A DNA stretch of 64,000 bases from an uncultured Oscillospiraceae bacterium (GCA_934597255.1 CAKTQV010000008.1:27259-91258); one strand, 5' to 3'; shown: positions 39,965-48,815, counted from the stretch's first letter. Made by a program: numbers and translations. The notes: generated by a model from the sequence alone, not told the origin.

Positions 39965-41272
39965 ATGGACAAAAAGACATGGCGGCTGCCCATTACGCTC
40001 GGCCTGGTGGCCATGGTGATGGGATTTCTGATCTGCGGCGTGTATATGCTCACGAAAGACCGTATCGCGGCCCGCGCGGCCGAGGCGCAGCAGCAGGCGC
40101 GCCGGAGCGTGCTTCCGGCGGCGGTGTCGCTTGCGGAGCTGCCGCTGGGGGAAAACGCCCCGGTGGACAGCTGCTTTGCCGGATACGACGCGGCGGGCGG
40201 GCCGGTCGGCTACGTCAGCCAGATCACCGTCATCGGCTTCGGCGGCGAGATCGAAGTCACGGTGGGCATGGATATGTCCGGCGCGATCACGGCGGTCGGC
40301 GTGGGCGGGGCGAGCTTCTCCGAGACCTCCGGCCTTGGCGCCAAGACGAAGGAGCCGGGCTTTACGGATCAGTTTGCCGGCAAGAGCGGCCTTCTCGTAT
40401 TGAAGGAAAACATTGATTCTGTCACGGGCGCATCGATCTCGTCGGGCGCGGTCGTCGGCGGCGTGAATGCGGCGCTGAGTTATATGACGGCGCTGCTGCC
40501 GGTCGATGCGTCGGCGCCGGCCGAGGAGCTTCCGCTGACGGCGGAGGAGCTTGCGGCTCTGCTGCCCGGCGAAACGGTTCGCTTTATGGGCAGCGCAGGC
40601 GGCATCGACGGCTGGTGGCGGGGGGACACGGGCTATATCGTCCAGGCCACAGGCTACGGCCGCGGGCCGATCGTGGTGAAAATGGCCTTCCGTGACGGCG
40701 TGTGCGTCGGCATTGTGATCGGCGATGAGAATTTCACGGAGTCCGAGGGCTACGGCGCGAAGCTGCGCGAGCCGGCCTATTGGCAGCAGTTTTTGTACAA
40801 AAGCAGCCCGCAGAGCTACGGAAGCGGCGTTGACGCCATCTCCGGCGCGACCGCCAGCTCCAACGGCGCTCTCGCGGCCATCAACGCCTGCATGAGCTTC
40901 GATCCCGATGCGGCGCAGGCGTCCGAACCGGCGAGCGCGGAAACGAGCGGTGAAACGAGCGCCGAAGCCGGTGCGGAGACGGCCGCGGCGGCCGCTCAGA
41001 CGCCGGCCAGCGGCGAGGCCACGGCGGAGACCGCCGTGTATGCGACGCCCGCGCCCGCGCCGGACGCCATGAGCGCGGCGAGTGCGGCGGCGCCGACGGC
41101 GACGCCCGTGCCCACGCCGGACGCCGCGAGCGCGGCGAGCGCGGTGGTGCCGACAGCGACGCCCGTGCCCACGCCGGACGCCATGAGCGCGGCGAGCGCC
41201 GCGGCGCCGACGGCGACGCCCATGCAGACGCCGGACGCCGCAAGTGCGGCAAGCGCCGCGGGAGGGAACTGA
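39965..41272 (+). CDS. membrane-anchored protein with two FMN-binding (flavinylation) domains
   Basis: A 435-aa protein. One N-terminal helix (about 9-29) anchors it, and the following QQQARRSVLPAA segment resembles RnfG/NqrC. Two FMN_bind domains follow. Each has an ApbE-type flavinylation motif: D151-S-V-T-G-A-S157 and D290-A-I-S-G-A-T296, where the last Ser/Thr would carry FMN through a phosphoester. Both domains face outside. The C-terminal 120 residues are Ala/Pro/Thr-rich and end in four 19-residue repeats. It probably passes electrons from the membrane to secreted flavoproteins such as the Tat reductase encoded divergently. ATG at 39965 is eight bases after AAGGG; no apbE is in the window. 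Confidence 0.87.
   Translation: MDKKTWRLPITLGLVAMVMGFLICGVYMLTKDRIAARAAEAQQQARRSVLPAAVSLAELPLGENAPVDSCFAGYDAAGGPVGYVSQITVIGFGGEIEVTVGMDMSGAITAVGVGGASFSETSGLGAKTKEPGFTDQFAGKSGLLVLKENIDSVTGASISSGAVVGGVNAALSYMTALLPVDASAPAEELPLTAEELAALLPGETVRFMGSAGGIDGWWRGDTGYIVQATGYGRGPIVVKMAFRDGVCVGIVIGDENFTESEGYGAKLREPAYWQQFLYKSSPQSYGSGVDAISGATASSNGALAAINACMSFDPDAAQASEPASAETSGETSAEAGAETAAAAAQTPASGEATAETAVYATPAPAPDAMSAASAAAPTATPVPTPDAASAASAVVPTATPVPTPDAMSAASAAAPTATPMQTPDAASAASAAGGN
41042..41269 (+). repeat. four tandem 57-base repeats in the FMN-binding protein gene
   Basis: Units at 41042-41098, 41099-41155, 41156-41212 and 41213-41269 keep the frame and encode variants of ATPxPxPDAxSAASAxxPT. They form the C-terminal, probably wall-spanning or spacer, tail. 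The stop codon follows directly. Confidence 0.85.
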
Positions 41273-41273
41273 T

Positions 41274-41654
41274 ATGGGACGGATCGGCTGGGGCGAATTT
41301 CTCGTCATTGTGATTATTGCTGCCATCGTCATCGGACCGGACAAGCTGCCGGAACTGGGCAAGGCGCTGGGCAAGGCGGTCCGCTCCGTGAAAAAATACG
41401 TCAGCGAGACGGCGGGCGAGATCGCGGATGTGGACGAGCTCAGGGAGATTAAAAAGGACGTCGAGTCCATCCAGAGCGACGTGGCAAGCATCGGAAAGAA
41501 CATCGAGCGTTCCGTCACGGAGCCGGTAAAGGAGCCGGAGAACGCGGCTGCGGAACCGGCGAAAGAGCCGGAGAACACGCCGGAAGCGGCGGCGGCGGAG
41601 AACGCCGCCGCGGAGACGGCGGACAAAACGGAAAACGAAGAGATCCATGTATAA
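41274..41654 (+). CDS. tatB: twin-arginine translocase TatA/TatB family subunit (TatB-like, long acidic tail)
   Basis: A 126-aa protein with the short N-terminal helix of TatA/B (GWGEFLVIVIIAAIVIGPDKLPELGKALG), the hinge GPDKLPELG and an amphipathic helix. A coiled region (about 55-85) and an acidic Ala/Glu/Pro/Thr-rich tail follow. Length and tail favour TatB, but TatA/B assignment in Firmicutes is uncertain. The ATG at 41274 follows GGGAGGGA one base after the FMN-binding gene's stop. Operon order is FMN protein, tatB, tatA, tatC. Confidence 0.85.
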   Translation: MGRIGWGEFLVIVIIAAIVIGPDKLPELGKALGKAVRSVKKYVSETAGEIADVDELREIKKDVESIQSDVASIGKNIERSVTEPVKEPENAAAEPAKEPENTPEAAAAENAAAETADKTENEEIHV

Positions 41655-41675
41655 CGCAAAAGGGAGGACAAGAGT

Positions 41676-41879
41676 ATGAAAGTCGGGATCTGGGAGCTTC
41701 TTATCATTCTGGCCATCGCGCTGCTGATCTTCGGGCCGAAGGCGCTGCCGAAGCTGGGGGAGTCCATCGGCAAGACCATCGGCAGCTTCAAAAAGGGGCT
41801 GAACGAGGACGAGGCCGCGGAGAATAAGGCTTCGGCCACGGCGGACAACGCCGGCGACGACGCCGACAAGGGCGCGTGA
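41676..41879 (+). CDS. tatA: twin-arginine translocase subunit TatA
   Basis: A 67-aa TatA: N-terminal membrane helix IWELLIILAIALLIFGPKALPKLGESIG with the FGPKALPKLG hinge, an amphipathic helix (KTIGSFKKGL) and a short acidic tail. TatA oligomers form the passage for folded proteins. It follows tatB by 21 bases and overlaps tatC by four (GTGA). Confidence 0.93.
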   Translation: MKVGIWELLIILAIALLIFGPKALPKLGESIGKTIGSFKKGLNEDEAAENKASATADNAGDDADKGA

Positions 41880-42637
41880 GCGCGGAAAAGGATCCCAAAG
41901 CGGCCGCGGACGGGAGCGAGATGACCGTGGCCGGGCATCTGCGCGAGCTGCGCAGACGGCTGCTCGTGTCAGTGGCCGCGGTGCTCGGCTTTTCGGTTCT
42001 GGCCTTTATTTTCATCCAGCGTTTTGTCGATCTGATGCTTCGGCTCTCGGCGCAGTTCCACTTTGTGTATCTGTCGCCGGCGGAGCTGGTGACGGCCTAT
42101 CTGAAGCTGTCGGTCGTGCTGGGGCTGGTTTTTGCCTCGCCGGTCATCCTGTGGCAGGTATGGGCCTTCGTGCGGCCCGGGCTGACGGCGGGGGAGCAGC
42201 GCAGCGCGCGCACGGCGCTGATCGCGGGCTTCGGCTTTTTTCTGCTGGGCGCGCTGTTCTGCTATGCGGTGGTGCTGCCCATGACGCTCCAGTTTTTCTA
42301 CAGCTTCAACGCCAGCAAGGCCATCACGGCGTCGATATCCTTCGACAGCTATATGACCTTTGTGCTGGGGATGCTGGTGGTGTTCGGGGCCGTATTTGAA
42401 ATGCCGGTTTTGAGCTATCTGCTCGGGCGGCTTGGCTTTGTGCGCTCCGAATGGCTGAGGAAGGGGCGGAAATACGCCATACTGCTGATCTTCATCGTTG
42501 CGGCGATCATCACGCCGCCGGATGTGGTCAGCCAGGTCATGACGGCCATCCCCATGCTGGCGCTGTATGAGCTGTCGGTGTTCGTGTGCCGGCAGGCGGA
42601 GAAAAGGCGGCCGCCGGCGGAGGCGGATGAAGCATGA
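41876..42637 (+). CDS. tatC: twin-arginine translocase subunit TatC
   Basis: A 253-aa membrane protein with six helices. TatC marks are the N-terminal HLRELRRRLL, YLSPAELVTAYLKLS, FASPVILWQVWAFVRPGLTAGEQR, the conserved glutamate in VFEMPVLSYLLGRLG and ITPPDVVSQV. TatC recognises the twin-arginine signal. The GTG start overlaps tatA. Because Tat is patchy in Clostridia, its placement beside a Tat-signal flavoprotein gene suggests that protein is a main cargo. A zero-loop palindrome terminates the operon. Confidence 0.96.
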   Translation: MSAEKDPKAAADGSEMTVAGHLRELRRRLLVSVAAVLGFSVLAFIFIQRFVDLMLRLSAQFHFVYLSPAELVTAYLKLSVVLGLVFASPVILWQVWAFVRPGLTAGEQRSARTALIAGFGFFLLGALFCYAVVLPMTLQFFYSFNASKAITASISFDSYMTFVLGMLVVFGAVFEMPVLSYLLGRLGFVRSEWLRKGRKYAILLIFIVAAIITPPDVVSQVMTAIPMLALYELSVFVCRQAEKRRPPAEADEA

Positions 42638-42671
42638 AAAAACAGCCTTCCCGGCCGGGAAGGCTGTTTCT
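42636..42671. terminator. bidirectional terminator between tatC and the CarD-like gene
   Basis: A 28-base perfect palindrome (42641-42668, AACAGCCTTCCCGG and its complement) with A/T tracts on both sides. Confidence 0.88.
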
Positions 42672-42680
42672 GTCAAGGAT

Positions 42681-43175
42681 TCAAAGGCGGGCGGAGATGT
42701 AGGCCGGGATCTCGTCCGGCATCAGACCGAGAACGTAGGCAAATTCCTCGTGCAGAAGCTTTTCCGCGCGCTTGAGATTGCGCTCGTCGGCGATGTGGAA
42801 GTGCTTTTTCTGGCCCTTGAGCGCTTCGTTGCGGCTGTAGAGCATCGTGATCAGGCGCATCAGCGCGCCGCGGTCGCCGCTGCGGATCACCTCGGCGCAG
42901 AAGTCCTTGCGGTCGTCGTCGTCGTCGATCCACTCGCAGGCGCTGCCGGACAGCGTGGCGATGAGCTCGTCCACTTCGTCCTTTGTCAGAACGGGACGCA
43001 TCTGGCCGACCAGCTCGGGCTTGTCGGTCGGGACGTATATGACGGAGCGCTCGTCGAAGATCGGCCGGAGCAGGAAGTATTCCTTTTCCACCCGGTCAAA
43101 TTTCCGGCGGCACAGCTCATGGATACGGCAAACGCCCTGTACGCCGTAAACGACCACTTCGCCCACTGAATGCAT
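42681..43175 (-). CDS. CarD-family transcriptional regulator
   Basis: A 164-aa protein. Residues 1-60 form the CarD/TRCF RNA polymerase-interacting domain (VGEVVVYGVQGVCRIHEL, EYFLLRPIFDERSVIYVPTD). The rest is a helical DNA-interacting domain ending AYVLGLMPDEIPAYISARL. Family members bind the beta subunit and stabilise or tune promoter opening, often on ribosomal and stress promoters. The ATG at 43175 is nine bases after AAGGAGG. It is transcribed alone from its own promoter. Confidence 0.9.
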   Translation of the reverse strand: MHSVGEVVVYGVQGVCRIHELCRRKFDRVEKEYFLLRPIFDERSVIYVPTDKPELVGQMRPVLTKDEVDELIATLSGSACEWIDDDDDRKDFCAEVIRSGDRGALMRLITMLYSRNEALKGQKKHFHIADERNLKRAEKLLHEEFAYVLGLMPDEIPAYISARL

Positions 43176-43248
43176 CTGAATCGACCTCCTTATGAAAAAC
43201 CTGCCGCCTTTGGGGCGCGAAAGTCCCCCGGCTGGCAAGTCTATGGTC

Positions 43249-43277
43249 ATTATAGCACAGTTTTTGCAAAAATGTAA
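43249..43277 (-). promoter_or_regulatory. SigA promoter for the CarD-like gene
   Basis: Minus strand TTACAT (43277-43272), 17-base spacer, TATAAT (43254-43249). A GC-rich leader of about 65 bases follows before the ribosome site. Confidence 0.65.
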
Positions 43278-43324
43278 GGATAAAATGAGAAAAAATGCTC
43301 GTTCTTTGAAGGGAGGCGGCCGCT

Positions 43325-44449
43325 GTGGAGATACCGGCGTCGGCGCGCTGGGTGATGGAGAAGCTGCGCGCCGCGGGCTTTGAGGCGCGGCTCGTGGGCG
43401 GCTGCGTGCGGGACGGGCTCATGGGATGCGCGCCGCACGACTGGGACGTGTGCACGTCGGCGCGGCCGGAGCAGATGCAGGCGGTATTTGCCGGCGCGCG
43501 GACCGTGGAGGCCGGACTGAAGCATGGGACGCTCGGCATCGTGTCCGGCGTGGAAGTGATCGAGGCGACGAGCTACCGGGTCGAGACGGGCTATTCCGAC
43601 CGCCGCCATCCGGACGCGGTGCGCTTTGTGAGCGATCTGCGGGAGGACCTGGCCCGCCGCGATTTCACGATCAACGCCATGGCGTGGGACGAGCGTACGG
43701 GACTGATCGACCCCTTTGACGGTGCGGGCGACATCAAACGGCACCGCATCCGCTGCGTGGGCGTGCCGTCGGAGCGCTTCGGGGAGGACGCGCTGCGCAT
43801 ACTGCGCGCGCTGCGCTTTGCCGCGCGCTTCGGCTTTTCTGTGGAGGAGGAGACGGCTGCGGCGATCCATGCCCAGCGCGGGCTGCTGCGAAGGATCGCG
43901 GCCGAGCGGGTGTTCGCGGAGCTGAAGGGCATCGTGACCGGCCCGGCCGCCGCGCCGGTGCTGGCGGCGTTTTCGGATGTACTGGAGACGGTGATCCCCG
44001 GGGCGCGGCCCTTCGGGCCGGAGGCGCCGGAGGAGCTTGGCATACGGCTGGCGCTGCTGCTGCGCGGCTGCGGGGCAGAGGCCCTTGACGCGCTGCGCTG
44101 CGACCGGGCGCTGCGGCGCGAGGTGGAGCAGCTGCTGGAGGCTCCCGCCCCGGCGGACGAGCTGGCGCTGCGGCGGCTGGCGCTGGAATACGGCGGGGAG
44201 CGAGCCGGGCAGATCGCGCGCCTGCACGGCTGGCCGGCAGAGGCGGCGGAGCGGACGCTGCGGACGAGCCCGTGCCGGTCGATGCGGGAGCTGGCTGTGA
44301 ACGGCGGCGATCTGTGCGCGCTCGGGCTGTCCGGGCCGGCGATCGGCGCGGCGCTTCGGGCGCTGGCGCTGGACGTGCTGCGCGGAGAATGCGAAAACGA
44401 GCGGGAGGCGCTGCTGGCGCGGGCAAGGAGCGGCGGTGCCGAAGCATAA
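43325..44449 (+). CDS. cca: CCA tRNA nucleotidyltransferase (CCA-adding enzyme)
   Basis: A 374-aa class II nucleotidyltransferase that builds or repairs the 3' CCA of tRNAs. Motifs: ARLVGGCVRDGLMG (nucleotide loop), HDWDVCTSA (the two catalytic aspartates), RRDFTINAMAWDE, GDIKRHRIRCVG and EDALRILRALRFAARFGF (motif D, CTP/ATP selection). It could instead be a poly(A) polymerase, but Firmicutes normally keep only CCA-adding enzymes. The GTG start follows GGGAGG. Several tRNA genes in this window already encode CCA, so its role here would be repair. Confidence 0.93.
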   Translation: MEIPASARWVMEKLRAAGFEARLVGGCVRDGLMGCAPHDWDVCTSARPEQMQAVFAGARTVEAGLKHGTLGIVSGVEVIEATSYRVETGYSDRRHPDAVRFVSDLREDLARRDFTINAMAWDERTGLIDPFDGAGDIKRHRIRCVGVPSERFGEDALRILRALRFAARFGFSVEEETAAAIHAQRGLLRRIAAERVFAELKGIVTGPAAAPVLAAFSDVLETVIPGARPFGPEAPEELGIRLALLLRGCGAEALDALRCDRALRREVEQLLEAPAPADELALRRLALEYGGERAGQIARLHGWPAEAAERTLRTSPCRSMRELAVNGGDLCALGLSGPAIGAALRALALDVLRGECENEREALLARARSGGAEA

Positions 44450-44488
44450 AAAACGAACCGGCCCGGAGGCTTGAGCCTCCGGGCCGGT
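44447..44488 (-). terminator. intrinsic terminator of the V-type ATPase operon
   Basis: Perfect 14-base stem (44457-44470 with 44475-44488), 4-base loop, and a six-T tail on the minus strand. Confidence 0.85.
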
Positions 44489-44501
44489 CTGCGTTGGCGC
44501 G

Positions 44502-45107
44502 TTATTTTCTTGCCTTGATGACCTTCATGCGGACAAATTCCTCGCGCTCGCGCTCCTCCAGCACTTCCGCGATGCGGGCGATGTCCCGGTCAAGGCCGGG
44601 GATGACCACATTCTCCAGTGCGTTGGCGCGCTTCTGTGCCTTGCGGATGGCGACGGCCAGCCGGTATACGGCGGTCTCCGTTTCCGAAAGCCGGGCGATC
44701 AGCTCCTTGAGCGCCGTGAACCGGCGGTAGGCCTCGTCCAGTGCGGCGGAGGAATCGGCCAGGTCGTAGGGCAGCGTGTCCGGCGTTTTTTTCTCCGCCG
44801 TGACCGCCGGTATCTCCACGCCCATCACGCTGCGGAAGCGCAGGCGGACGCTCTCGTCCACATCGACGGCTGCCGCCAGCTCCGCACAGTCGCCGCTGGA
44901 AAGCTCCGCGGCGCGCAGGGCGTCGTAGGCCTCGGCAAAGGCGCCGCCGATCCGGCTTTGCAGTTCGCGCGCCTCGTCCACGCGGCCCATGAGCTCGCGG
45001 ATGAGAATGCTGCGCTTGCGGTCCATCAGCTCCCAGCCGGTCTCGGCCAGCGTGCGCGAGCGCTTGGCGGCCATCAGATTTCCTTTTGTCGGTGCGCTTG
45101 TCTGCAT
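44502..45107 (-). CDS. atpD: V-type ATP synthase subunit D
   Basis: A 201-aa central-stalk subunit that rotates inside the A3B3 head. It shows the conserved start TKGNLMAAKRSRTLAETGWELMDRKRSILIREL, long coiled-coil helices and the C-terminal RVNALE-like region (KAQKRANALENVVIPGLDRDIARIAEVLEEREREEFVRMKVIK). It is the last gene of the operon, five bases after subunit B. Confidence 0.95.
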   Translation of the reverse strand: MQTSAPTKGNLMAAKRSRTLAETGWELMDRKRSILIRELMGRVDEARELQSRIGGAFAEAYDALRAAELSSGDCAELAAAVDVDESVRLRFRSVMGVEIPAVTAEKKTPDTLPYDLADSSAALDEAYRRFTALKELIARLSETETAVYRLAVAIRKAQKRANALENVVIPGLDRDIARIAEVLEEREREEFVRMKVIKARK

Positions 45108-45112
45108 GGCGG

Positions 45113-46483
45113 TCAGCCCTTATAATACTTGTCCAGCACCGCGTCCGGCACACGGCTGAGCTCGGAGCGCGGAAGCATGGACAGAAGCTGCCATCCCAGA
45201 TCGAGCGTCTGCGCGAGACTGCGCGCGCTGCGCTCGGGCTGGCAGATGAATTCCTTTTCAAAGCGCTCGCCGAAGGCCATGTACATCCGGTCGACGGGGG
45301 ACAGCTCCTCCTCGCCGATAACGGAGGCGAGGCTGCGCGCGTCCATGACGGCGGAATAGCAGGCGAACAGCTGGTTGGACAGGTCCTGGTGATCCTCGCG
45401 CGTGAAGCCCTCGCCCGTGCCGTCCTTCATCAGACGCGACAGACTCGGCAGAACGGAGATGGGCGGATAGATGTTTTTCTGCGCAAGCTCCCGGCCGAGC
45501 ACGATCTGACCCTCCGTGATGTAGCCGGTCAGATCTGGGATGGGGTGGGAGATATCGTCGGAGGGCATGGTGAGGATGGGCACCTGCGTCACGCTGCCCT
45601 TGCGGCCGCGGATCATACCGGCGCGCTCGTACAGGGAGGCGAGATCGGAGTACATATAGCTGGGGTAGCCCTTGCGGCCGGGGATCTCGCCCTTGGAGGA
45701 GGAGAACTCGCGCAGCGCCTCGCAGTAGCTGGTCATGTCGGTCAGCACAACGAGCACATGATATCCCAGATCGAACGCGAGGTATTCCGCCGCCGTCAGC
45801 GCGCAGCGCGGCGCCAGAATGCGCTCGATGATGGGATCGGAGGCCATGTTGAGGAACATGACGCAGCGGCCGAGCGCGCCGGTGGCGCTGAAATCGTCCA
45901 TGAAAAAGCGGGCCGTGTCGTTTTTGACGCCCATGGCGCAGAAAACGATGGCAAAATCCCCGGCTCCGTCGGCCACGCGCGCCTGCCGCACGATCTGGGC
46001 GGCAAGCTCGTTGTGCTTCATGCCGTCGCCGGAGAAAATGGGGAGCTTCTGGCCGCGGATGAGCGTCATCATGGCGTCAATGGCGGAGATGCCCGTGAGT
46101 ATGTAGTCGCGTGGGTACTGGCGCGAGACGGGGTTGATGGCGCTGCCGTTGACGTCGCGCTCGGCGCTGGGGTATATCTCGCCCAGCCCGTCGGCGGGGC
46201 GGCCCGCGCCGTCGAATACGCGGCCGAGCAGCTCGCGCGACAGCCGCAGCTTCATCGGTTCGCCCGTGAAGTTGGTGTGGACGCTGTCCATGGCCACGCC
46301 GTCCGTTCCCTCAAACACCTCCAGAACGGCCTTTTCGCCGTCGATGGCGATGACGCGGCCGGTGCGCCGCGTGCCGTCGGCCAGATACAGCTCCGCCATT
46401 TCGTCGTAGCGCGCGCCGCGCACGCCGTCCAGCGCCACGAGGGAGCCGTTTATTTCGGAAAGCCCCGCATATTCAAGCTTCAT
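45113..46483 (-). CDS. atpB: V-type ATP synthase subunit B
   Basis: A 456-aa non-catalytic nucleotide-binding subunit of the V1 head. It has the family layout: beta barrel (EYAGLSEINGSLVALDGV), the degenerate P-loop region PIFSGDGMKHNELAAQI, in place of a true Walker A, then FVLFLNMASDPIIERI-like segments (MFLNMASDP, RCALTAAEYLAFD) and PSYMYSDLASLYERAG, and a C-terminal helical domain. It overlaps subunit A by four bases. Confidence 0.97.
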   Translation of the reverse strand: MKLEYAGLSEINGSLVALDGVRGARYDEMAELYLADGTRRTGRVIAIDGEKAVLEVFEGTDGVAMDSVHTNFTGEPMKLRLSRELLGRVFDGAGRPADGLGEIYPSAERDVNGSAINPVSRQYPRDYILTGISAIDAMMTLIRGQKLPIFSGDGMKHNELAAQIVRQARVADGAGDFAIVFCAMGVKNDTARFFMDDFSATGALGRCVMFLNMASDPIIERILAPRCALTAAEYLAFDLGYHVLVVLTDMTSYCEALREFSSSKGEIPGRKGYPSYMYSDLASLYERAGMIRGRKGSVTQVPILTMPSDDISHPIPDLTGYITEGQIVLGRELAQKNIYPPISVLPSLSRLMKDGTGEGFTREDHQDLSNQLFACYSAVMDARSLASVIGEEELSPVDRMYMAFGERFEKEFICQPERSARSLAQTLDLGWQLLSMLPRSELSRVPDAVLDKYYKG

Positions 46484-48240
46484 TCGTTTGCCTCCTTGAC
46501 TTTGGCGACGGCGTCGTCCACGAGGCGGAGGAACTCTTCCTCGGTCCCACCCTCGCCGAGCGCGAACTTCATGCGGCCGAGCGCGGAGAAGATGCCCGTG
46601 GCCTCCAGCTGCGAAAGCGGGATGGCGCGCGAGACGAGCGCGCGGGTCCCGTCGTCCAGATGGGCGATGACGCGCAGCATGGCCATCTGGTTGGCGGCGG
46701 TCATGTAGGTGTCGGTTTTATGGAAGGCGTTCTGCTGAAGGAAGCCCTCGCGGATGACGCGGGCGACGGCGATCGTGAGCTTCTGGTCGTCGGGCAGGAC
46801 GTCCGCGCCGATGAGCTTGACGATCTCCTGAAGCTTCGCCTCCTCCGCCAGTGTGTTCAGCATCCGCGCGCGCAGGGCCGTGAAGCCCTTGCCGAAGTTT
46901 TTCTCATACCAGTCCTCGCACGAGGAAAAGTATTCGGAGTAGGACGTCGTCCAGTTGATGGCGGGGAAATGGCGCGCGTAGGCCAGCGAGCGGTCAAGGC
47001 CCCAGAAGGCGCGCACGAAGCGCTTCGTGTTCTGTGTGACCGGCTCGGAAAAATCGCCGCCCTGCGGGCTGACCGCGCCGATGACCGTGACGCTGCCGTC
47101 CGCGCCGCCGAGCGTTTTCATATAGCCGGCTCGCTCGTAAAAGCCGGCGAGGCGGCTGGGAAGATAGGCCGGGAAGCTCTCCTCGGCCGGCATTTCCTCC
47201 AGACGGCCGGAGATCTCGCGCAGCGCCTCCGCCCAGCGGGAGGTGGAGTCGGCCATGAGCGCGACGTGATAGCCCATGTCGCGATAGTATTCCGCGATGG
47301 TCATGCCGGTGTAGATGGACGCCTCGCGCGCCGCCACGGGCATGTTGGAGGTGTTGGCGATGAGGATCGTGCGCTCCATGAGCAGACGTCCGTTTTTCGG
47401 GTCGCGCAGCTCGGCGAACTCGTCGAGCACCTGCGTCATCTCGTTGCCGCGCTCGCCGCAGCCGAGATAGACGATGATGTCCGCGTCGCACCATTTGGCG
47501 AGCTGGTGCTGAACCATGGTCTTTCCAGCGCCGAAGGGACCGGGGATGGCCGCGCAGCCGCCCTTCCCGACGGGGAAGAGCGTGTCGAGCACGCGCTGGC
47601 CCGTGAACAGGGGCTGGGTGATGGCAAGGCGCTGCGCCGCCGGACGCGGCCGGCGGACCGGCCAGCGCTGGCACAGCGTCAGCGGCGTGCGCCGCCCGCG
47701 CTCATCCTCCAGCTGGCAGATCGGCTCCCCGGCGGCAAAGCGGCCGGAGGGGCGGACGTCCACCGCCCGGCCCGGCAGGCCCGGCGGCACCATGCTCCGA
47801 TGCTCCACGGCCTCCGATTCCATGCAGCGGGCGATGATCTGTCCGGGCGTCAGGCGGTCGCCCTCCCGGATGTCCACGGTCACATCCCACTGTCTCGTTT
47901 CATCGACCGCGTCGAGCCGGATGCCGCGCGTGATGAACGGGCCGGCCATCGTCTCGATGGCGGCCAGCGGACGGGCGATGCCGTCGTAGGTGCTGCCGAT
48001 CATGCCGGGGCCGAGCAGCACGGAGAGCGGGCGGCCTGTGGCCTCCACCTTCTGCCCGGCGGCCAGGCCCTCGGAATCCTCGTATATCTGAACGACGGCC
48101 TCGTCGCCGTCGACGGAAACGACCTCGCCGGCAAGCCCCAGCTCACCGACGTAGACCAGACTCATTTTCTGCAGGCTGCGGCCGCCGGTCACGCGGACGA
48201 CCGGGCCGTTGACGCCCTTGATGACACAGTTTTCACTCAT
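46480..48240 (-). CDS. atpA: V-type ATP synthase catalytic subunit A
   Basis: A 586-aa catalytic subunit. It has the N-terminal barrel, the bulge domain characteristic of V-type A subunits (about 110-190), the P-loop GPFGAGKTMVQHQ (about 235), GERGNEMTQVLDEF (arginine-finger/Walker region), NTSNMPVAAREASIYTG and MADSTSRWAEALREISGRLEEMP. It hydrolyses or makes ATP, coupled to ion flow through subunits I and K. It overlaps subunits B and E by four bases each. Confidence 0.98.
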   Translation of the reverse strand: MSENCVIKGVNGPVVRVTGGRSLQKMSLVYVGELGLAGEVVSVDGDEAVVQIYEDSEGLAAGQKVEATGRPLSVLLGPGMIGSTYDGIARPLAAIETMAGPFITRGIRLDAVDETRQWDVTVDIREGDRLTPGQIIARCMESEAVEHRSMVPPGLPGRAVDVRPSGRFAAGEPICQLEDERGRRTPLTLCQRWPVRRPRPAAQRLAITQPLFTGQRVLDTLFPVGKGGCAAIPGPFGAGKTMVQHQLAKWCDADIIVYLGCGERGNEMTQVLDEFAELRDPKNGRLLMERTILIANTSNMPVAAREASIYTGMTIAEYYRDMGYHVALMADSTSRWAEALREISGRLEEMPAEESFPAYLPSRLAGFYERAGYMKTLGGADGSVTVIGAVSPQGGDFSEPVTQNTKRFVRAFWGLDRSLAYARHFPAINWTTSYSEYFSSCEDWYEKNFGKGFTALRARMLNTLAEEAKLQEIVKLIGADVLPDDQKLTIAVARVIREGFLQQNAFHKTDTYMTAANQMAMLRVIAHLDDGTRALVSRAIPLSQLEATGIFSALGRMKFALGEGGTEEEFLRLVDDAVAKVKEANE

Positions 48241-48815
48241 GGCTCGATCTCCATACCGATGATCTCGGGAAAGCGCCCGCGCAGCGATTCCAGCGCGGTG
48301 TCAAAGCTCAGATCGGCGCGCCGCGCGCCCACGGAAAGGCAGAGCCCGCCGAGAGCGAAGTCGCCCTCCCGAAGCTGCGCGCCGGGGCATTCGCGCACAA
48401 GCGCCCCGCCGAGCGCCATGTCCTCCTTCCGCAGCCATATCACGCTCTCGCCCTCGCCGAGCGCGCCGCGCGCGCGGGCCAGCAGCGCCGAAAGCTGCGC
48501 GGGATAGGCGTCCGAGCGCGTGTAGTCCGCGATCTTTTCGCGCACGGCGCGGAACACTTCCTCCGCGTACTGCTCGCGCCGGGCCAGCCGGGCGCGCCGG
48601 TCGGCGGTCTGCCGCGCGGCGGTCTGGCGGGCGGCGGCGCCGCGGATGCGTTCGGTCTCGCCCCGTTTCCAGAGCGCGGCGTCGGATTCGGCTTTTTTGA
48701 CCGCCTGCGCCTCGAGCGCGGCGGTCTCGCCGTCGATCCTGGCTTCGATGGCGGCGATCTCCGCGCCGGCCTCCGCTTCGATGGCGTCAAGAAAGACTTT
48801 CCGTTCGTCTGTCAT
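48237..48815 (-). CDS. atpE: V-type ATP synthase subunit E
   Basis: A 192-aa peripheral-stalk subunit. The N-terminal half is a long charged helix (AIEAEAGAEIAAIEARIDGETAALEAQ) and the C-terminal half a small alpha/beta domain ending ESLRGRFPEIIGMEIEP. With the small helical subunit at the operon head it forms the stator. Sequence is weakly conserved in this family; the assignment rests on length, composition and its place between F and A. Confidence 0.88.
   Translation of the reverse strand: MTDERKVFLDAIEAEAGAEIAAIEARIDGETAALEAQAVKKAESDAALWKRGETERIRGAAARQTAARQTADRRARLARREQYAEEVFRAVREKIADYTRSDAYPAQLSALLARARGALGEGESVIWLRKEDMALGGALVRECPGAQLREGDFALGGLCLSVGARRADLSFDTALESLRGRFPEIIGMEIEP

Noticed and set aside
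41042..41269. Tandem repeats considered as a CRISPR array.
   Set aside because: Units are adjoining, in frame and coding, with no spacers.
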